A program made the position numbers and the translations under genes. 64,000 nt of DNA from Cylicocyclus nassatus (Eukaryota; Nematoda; Chromadorea; Rhabditida; Strongylidae). Where the stretch lies: positions 84,507,071 to 84,571,070 of the forward strand of contig CATQJL010000001.1 of assembly GCA_958299035.1 (NCBI GenBank). Direction: 5' to 3'. Below are positions 58,797 through 64,000 of this stretch, piece by piece (the first letter of the stretch is position 1; every line of letters begins with the position of its first letter). The notes below the pieces were generated by a model. The model was not told where the DNA came from. It saw only the letters and a list, made by a program, of their open reading frames with translations, and searched no databases.

Positions 58797-60883
58797 AGGC
58801 ACCCGTTTTCTTAACAAGCACGAAAAAATTATGTGGTATAAGAAGCACTAGCATTTATTGTTAAAAGCATAATCATCTCCGTTACAGCTTCTATCCCTTC
58901 AGTCGTTGATGATGCTGAATCAAAAATCTTAAACATCCATCAAATTCCATGCCCGGTATCTAGCTAAAAGAGAATACTCATCCGCTTTATCGAGTTAACC
59001 ATGACGACTCTGTTAGCCTCAACCATAAAGAACAGTTAGTATGACTTAAAGATGAGAAAATTTCTTGTTGCTATAAGGCGCAAAATAGCCAATAGTTCTT
59101 TGTCCGGAGAATCTAAGATAGTCACAAAAATGCGCTTCAAACCATACCGAAGTAGATACATCATTACAAAAAACTTGCTTCACTGAATGCTAAACACGGG
59201 CTGTTGTATGCAAATTGTTGGCTACAAACGATTTTCTCCACAACGTAGTGGAACACTCACAAATTGCGTGAGTTAAACCTTGGAGTAGATCCCGTATAGA
59301 AGCTAGTTGTTTCTAAAGAAGAAATCAAAAGAAGATTGCTGTAATTTTTTGCTTTCAATTTTTGTGAAAAATAAATTTTGCTTTTTATAATGATGTCTTA
59401 GCTAGCTACAAATGTTCATCTGTTCCATAGATAGGAGCGATGGAAGAAAATTAGTCAAAATTCGAGTTTTCTGTGTAGGGTCATAAAAAATCGGAAACTT
59501 GCAATAAAAATCGAAGCATTCGGTATTATAGATTCTTTCACCTACTCTTTCTATGTGTGCAGAGTCTGTGCTGATTGGACGCCTCTATCAGATATTATGA
59601 TTTTCGAGAGAAATGCCAAATAAATGAAAATTGCCTTTCTGTATTGCTTGCTCGAAGATCATAACTTTTCGTGGAGATGTTCAATCAGCACAAACTTTGC
59701 ACGTCAGAAAGAGCCGGTGACAGAACCTACAATACCGACTGCTCCGACTTTCGTTGCAATTTTGCGATTTTTTATGACCCTACACAAAAAACTCGAATTT
59801 TGACTAACTTTCTTCTATCGCTCCTATCTATGCAACAGATGAGCATTTGTAGCTAGCTAAGATACCATTATGAAGAGCATGATTTATTTCTCACAAAAAA
59901 TTGAAAGCAAAAAATTATAGCAACCTTCTTTTGATTTCTTCTTTGGAAACAACTAGCTTCTATACGGGATCTACTCTAAGGTTATCTCACGCAATTTGTG
60001 AGTGTAGCTAACTATTTGCATATCAACAGCCTGTGTTTAGCATTTAGTGAAGCAAATTTTTTTGTAATAATGTGTCTATTTCGGTATGGTTTGAAGCGCA
60101 TTTTTGTGGCTATCTTAGATTCTCCGGACAAAGAACTATTGGCTGTTTTGCGCCTTATAGCAACAAGAAATCTTCTCATTTCTAAGTCATACTAACTGTT
60201 CCTTATGGTTGAGGCTAACAGAGTCGTCGTGGTTAACTTGATAAAGCGGATGAGTATTCTCTTTGGCTAGATACCGGGCACGGAATTTGATGGATGCTTA
60301 AGATTCTTGATTCAGCATCATCAACGACTGAAGGGATAGAAGCTGTAACGGAGATGATTATGCTGTTAACAATAAATGCTAGTGCTTCTAATACCACATA
60401 ATTTTTTCGTGCTTGTTAAGAAAGCGGGTGCCTTTTCTGAGATTGAAAGTTACTACTAGCCACCATTTAGACTTGTAGGAGGCACGCGACAACATTTATC
60501 AAAAGCATCAGTGTGGATGGTTTGAAGAGTTCCTAAAATAGAAGCACCAAAACACGCACATCCATTAGGGCTTGTTTTAGTGTTTCAAATGCTGAGTTCC
60601 ACCTTCCAAATAAACTCAACATTTCTAGAAAGAATGGCCAAAGGATCGGCAGTTAAGGTAAAACGTATGTAAATCTTCGAAAGTACGATGATACTCAAAA
60701 ACGATCTTAGCGCTTTACTGTGTGCGGGGCGCGAATTATATTAGCTATACTCTCGACCTTTCTTTTTGTGGTGAGGGCTTGTACCTTTTCGCTGAATAGT
60801 ACACCCAGGTTCTGCACTCCAGGTCGAAAAGGATGCGCATTTGAGAGGTTAAGTTCATTCCAAAATTTTATGAATGCAAGCGA
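58621..60883. repeat. 2.26-kb palindrome with almost no spacer
   Basis: From CGCCTGCATTC (58621) inward, the left arm is matched by the reverse complement of the right arm ending at 60883, down to about 59606/59645, so the spacer is under 50 bp. Landmarks on both sides are GCGCATTTTT(C/G)T, TAGCTAATATAATTCGCGCC, GCACCCG(T/C)TTTCTTAACAAG, CCGGAGAATCTAAGATAG and TAGAAGCTAGTTGTTTC. Identity by eye is high but not perfect. The right arm has about 280 bases (60429-60706) missing from the left, between the TAA and AGGCACCCG. There are no transposon-type ends, so this looks like an inverted duplication, its outer edge inside a coding exon. Confidence 0.9.
60707..60883 (-). pseudogene. inverted copy of the 58621-58796 exon end
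   Basis: The minus strand reads FIKFWNELNLSNAHPFRPGV, NLGVLFSEKVQALTTKRKVE and ANIIRAPHTVKR before TAA (60707-60709). It is the counterpart of FIKPWNEVKLSNAHFSRSGV and following in the left arm, with several amino-acid changes but no frameshift or stop. The upstream exon is absent on this side, so the copy is truncated at the palindrome edge. Confidence 0.55.
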
Positions 60884-61166
60884 AGATCAGTAAATGGTCA
60901 GTGATCTTTATTAGTTCCTTTCTTAGTAAAAGCTATGAGAGAAGTTAGCTTGCCGTTTGATTGAGCGTTCCTTAATCTATCAATCTGGAGCTAAACCACT
61001 ACTCCCATTTCCAACGGAACACGTACGGTCGCTATTTGGAGCTACGCCAGAAGCAAATTTGATGCGAGGAGTAAAGGACCTTCATAGGGACCTAAATCGC
61101 CATCATGAGTGACAAAAGCAGAATGTCACTTCTTCGAAAGTCGGAAAAATAAGTTTTCATTTCTGT

Positions 61167-61386
61167 TTAAAAAGCAGTTTCATTGAACTGAACTAAATCT
61201 TCAATGTTACTATCTTTCTCATATGGATACTTATATGCATCTTGGAATAATAATAATACGCCTCGGGTATTTAGTGTATTAAACAAATCACGTAAGAGCG
61301 GACGCAGATATCGGTCACAGCTGTTGTTCTTGAACCCATGTCGTAATCTTAAAAGTTTAACATGCGCAATTGATATATTTGCTAGG
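61167..61386 (-). pseudogene. unrecognised exon interrupted by a hAT element
   Basis: The minus strand reads LANISIAHVKLLRLRHGFKN, YLRPLLRDLFNTLNTRGVLL and PYEKDSNIEDLVQFNETAF to a TAA at 61167-61169. At 61386 a hAT element is inserted. On its far side (61790-61830, minus) the same frame continues with RHGLIIFARYG before a TGA. The 8-bp target duplication lies inside the frame. Protein-like composition; no domain or start recognised. The insertion shows the exon is broken in this copy. Confidence 0.4.
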
Positions 61387-61781
61387 CAGTGGCGGTCCCA
61401 GGATTTCCGTTCGGGAGGGGGGGGGGGGGGAGAGCACGAAAACTTTTCCAATAAAGGTGCCTGGCGTTCGCCACGCACTCCAAAAAATTTTTGGGGTGCT
61501 TCTCAAATTTTTTGCGGGGCCCCACCTAAAATCTGATAAAAAGGGGGCGTGGCGTCAGCAACGCCCCAGAAAAGGACTTTTTTAAAATTTTTTACAAGGC
61601 TAGTTTGAATTTTAAGAAATTTTAAAAATCATTTTATTTGTTTACAAGAACAAACAAGTCACTTGCGCATTTTTATAACCCATATTAGTGATTTTCCAAA
61701 ATTTTGCGACTCATTCTTGGGTGGGGGGGGGGGGGGGGGGAACCGCGCACTGTTCCAATCCCCAATCTCGGTCCGCCACTG
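61387..61781. mobile_element. 395-bp hAT-type MITE with 8-bp target duplication
   Basis: Ends CAGTGGCGGTCCCAGG and CTCGGTCCGCCACTG are typical hAT termini. The flanks TTGCTAGG (61379-61386 and 61782-61789) are an exact 8-bp target-site duplication. G tracts of 14 (61417-61430) and 18 (61723-61740) lie just inside the two ends. The interior includes GGGGGCGTGGCGTCAGC and no transposase. Truncated relatives lie at 25915-26200, 43352-43430 and 45630-45741. Confidence 0.9.
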
Positions 61782-61789
61782 TTGCTAGG

Positions 61790-62238
61790 CCATAGCGCGC
61801 AAATATTATTAGTCCATGGCGAGGTCAGATGCTTACATCATAGGCGAGCCGCTGCGCTATTTTATCACCAGAAATGATCGACACGCTCGGACAGTTGCAC
61901 TTGTTCTCTCATAATGCCTAGAAGGTTAAAGCGTTTGTGCTATATCACCAGCGACTCTAATTGATCGACTTATCCCATCAGAGGTTTTCTGTACATGGGC
62001 CAGTAGCTAGATGGGTCGAAGTAATTACCACATATCTGAATTTATGCCAGCGGTTGCGAACAAGTTCATTGTCTTTCTAGAAATAGAAATTGATTGATTT
62101 AAAATTACGGATCACGGTTGCAAAAGTTCAATTCACGGCTTGCGGTATTTTATCTAGATATTCACGGAACACGGAGATCTGCTAAGCAAAAACTGACATA
62201 ATAGGACTGCTTGCAGGACTGTATTTTATTTTATTTTA
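61790..62238. other. gene-free stretch
   Basis: No supportable gene beyond the short continuation of the interrupted exon at 61790-61830. An ATTTTATTTTATTTTATT run precedes the next element. Confidence 0.45.
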
Positions 62239-63150
62239 TTGGATAGTCCCGAAAGTTGTGTCCGTTTTTTTCAGACCACTATAAGACCATGCACAATCAA
62301 GACCTGTGGCAGTGTTCATTAACGAACCCAGTGGGTTCCGGAACCCACTGGGTTCGTTAATGAATACGGCCACTGAATGTCTCAACATGCCTTCGATGCA
62401 GCTTTCCCTTCTCTTTCTTATGGATACATTTTCGAACCACAATCTTGTATGCTTTTTGATAATTTCCAAAATACTCCACCCGCCAATTTTATCTGTCCGA
62501 AATTAGCCTAATTTTTGAAAATTTCATTCCAGATTTTCGGAAAGGGTCAAGCACGTAACAATTCTCGGAGTACAAGATAATATTTTCAGATTTTCCTAAT
62601 CTGCTGCTTTTAGCTTCAAAAATTATTTCTTTGGAGGTCTCGATTTTTGGTAAAGTCACAAAACACGCAACTGCGAATACCACAACACAAAAGCTTTTGA
62701 AGTTTTTACGAATTGAACATGCTTATTAAACATTATTTATGCAACATAAACAAGTTTGATTTGCTTTGAAAAAGCAGCTTTTCGAAATTCTCTATGTTTT
62801 TACGTGGTAAACGTAAATAAATAATTATAACGGACTTGGTAGACGTGTCCTAAGTAATCTCAGATAAAAACAATGTAGCCGAAAGGTTTGCTCTACATAA
62901 AAGTTATTAGAGCTCGTTGAATACATCAGGATAGAAATTTTCAAAATTTGTGGAATACTTGGCGCTACAGCTGAGCTGCACAAAATCCATGGCAATAACA
63001 TTGCAAAGACAGGGTAGATCAGAGGGCAAATACAGCCTTGAGAAAGAGGTTAAAAATCTGAATAAAATGGTACCTAATCGTACATGGATTGGTGTCGGTG
63101 AGTTTCAGTGAGCGATGAAAAAAACGGACAAAACTTTTGGGACAACCTAA
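62239..63150. mobile_element. 912-bp mariner-like element containing a 50-bp palindrome
   Basis: The right end, CAACCTAA preceded by ACGGACAAAACTTTTGGGA, is inverted relative to the left end TTGGATAGTCCCGAAAGTTG then TGTCCGTTTTTTTC. TA flanks both sides. The left end has three changes in its first eight bases, so it has partly decayed. Minus frame 62489-62683 carries a short conserved nucleotide stretch (AAAGTCACAAAAC(A/G)CGCAA) also seen in the element at 28165-29175. No transposase motif. Confidence 0.75.
62315..62364. repeat. perfect 50-bp palindrome
   Basis: Two 25-base arms meet at CC|GG with no spacer: TTCATTAACGAACCCAGTGG then GTTCC, followed by the exact reverse complement. Weaker pairing continues to about 62306 and 62373. 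It lies inside the mariner-like element. Confidence 0.95.
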
Positions 63151-63605
63151 TATATTTTTTTGAAATGATTAAATATTTTTATGGTTGATAGTTATGTATA
63201 TAGAATAGAATAGTATAAAAGCCACACAGTCTCTTATTCGTTGGTGAGCGATTCCTTTCATACGGTCAGGGTTGTAGAAAGGGGGAGGGAAATACAATTC
63301 TGAATACCGTATCAAAAGTTTATTAGATTAATATTTGATATCAGAATTCTAAAAAATATCTCCCTGGGACTTCCATGTTAGGATAAAGGCTGGTCTTGCC
63401 TTTATCTAATGTGTAGCGGGGTTTACATTAGTCTTACTGTAATCTTTCCTATACAAACTAGGTTATTCGGAAAGTTTTTTCGCTTTTTGCGCCTTCGATG
63501 TTGGTGAGATATCTTGAGAAAACGCCAAGAAGGTTGATAGGGGCTACAATATATGGATCTGTAGAGGAAGTCTTCTAGTTTCTGCTGCTCCCACCAAACT
63601 TGCAG
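63151..63605. other. gene-free stretch with another mariner-like end
   Basis: CTAGGTTATTCGGAAAGTTT at about 63460 resembles the TTAGG(T)... termini of the nearby mariner-like elements; its partner would lie beyond the window. No gene. Confidence 0.4.
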
Positions 63606-63743
63606 AAATCACTTTGTAGGGAAGTTTACGGTTGCGGTTTTTCGACATGTGAAAGCGATTTTCGAATAATTGAATTCTTAAAGCGCAAACTTGAATATGA
63701 GGCAGTTAAAGAAGCCATCATTGTGCGCAGTGGATTTGTCAAG
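63606..63743 (+). CDS. possible internal exon at window end
   Basis: After the acceptor CAAACTTGCAG (63605), 46 codons are open to a donor AAG|GTACAT (63744): KSLCREVYGCGFSTCESDFR then IIEFLKRKLEYEAVKEAIIV and RSGFVK. A 45-base GT...TTTCAG segment follows, after which the frame ends at SES-stop. In another frame the DNA stays open to 63885 (FEGCCCHVGEHLKG). Three cysteines in the first 15 residues. No family recognised. Its closeness to a mariner-like end means it could belong to a transposon. Confidence 0.3.
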
Positions 63744-64000
63744 GTACATTCTTCTTGGGGTTGATGCAAGATTGCTTAAGAATTTCAGAACCAGAGAAGT
63801 GAAAGCTAGTATCTTGCAATGTTTTGAAGGATGTTGCTGCCATGTAGGCGAGCATCTTAAAGGATCCTTTGAAGGAAATCGCTAGAGCTGCATAAAATTG
63901 TCAGCAGACCTTGAAGTGTCACATAGCTCCTTCAGAAGTGACCTTGCGAAAGCTGCAATACCAAAAAATTTCAGTAAGTAATACCGCACAATTTGCCGCA

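Overview
This window looks like nuclear DNA of a nematode, most likely a rhabditid/strongylid-type (clade V) worm. Reasons: introns of roughly 40-120 bases with GT(A/G)AGT donors and TTTCAG/TTTAG acceptors, two sequences that match the SL1 spliced-leader exon (21/22 and 19/22 positions), many small inverted-repeat DNA transposons, and scattered GGGCGTGGC and TACGGTA-like motifs familiar from Caenorhabditis-like intergenic DNA. I cannot name the species. There is no bacterial gene structure. Most long open frames are chance or low-complexity and have not been called.

Layout. About 1-25 kb is gene-poor: poly-C/poly-G tracts, degenerate GGGCGTGGC tandem repeats, and non-autonomous DNA transposons (a Helitron end, three copies of a ~175-bp inverted-repeat family, a 1.37-kb and a 0.68-kb TIR element, a 346-bp foldback). 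GC/CA-rich islands near 13.8-15.6 kb and GA-rich DNA near 24.4 kb may be regulatory, but I can support no exons there. About 25-39 kb is a transposon graveyard: TTAGG...CCTAA mariner-like elements, hAT fragments, a broken minus-strand transposase-like gene (32.4-33.5 kb), an intact-looking Helitron with 120-bp internal repeats and a nested Harbinger-like MITE, and a broken Mutator-like transposase (38.6-39.2 kb).

About 39-63 kb is dominated by inverted duplications, several of which carry coding-like sequence in both arms: 39.6-40.6, 40.7-42.7, 44.4-44.8, 52.7-54.7 and, most strikingly, a 2.26-kb almost spacer-free palindrome at 58.6-60.9 kb. Between these lie the SL1-like repeats (43.9 and 56.5 kb), a chain of short hairpins at 56.8-57.0 kb, and the best host gene candidate: a seven-exon gene (49.58-50.57 kb) for a ~184-residue secreted cysteine-rich protein in which successive exons begin with Cys-x7-Cys or shorter Cys pairs, all in the same splice phase.

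How it fits together: this is a transposon-rich intergenic or arm-type region with one convincing small secreted-protein gene, a handful of possible exons, and many foldback sequences that would give long double-stranded RNA if transcribed. Exon models were assembled by eye and need transcript support. Element families are inferred from ends, target-site duplications and short protein motifs, not from database searches.
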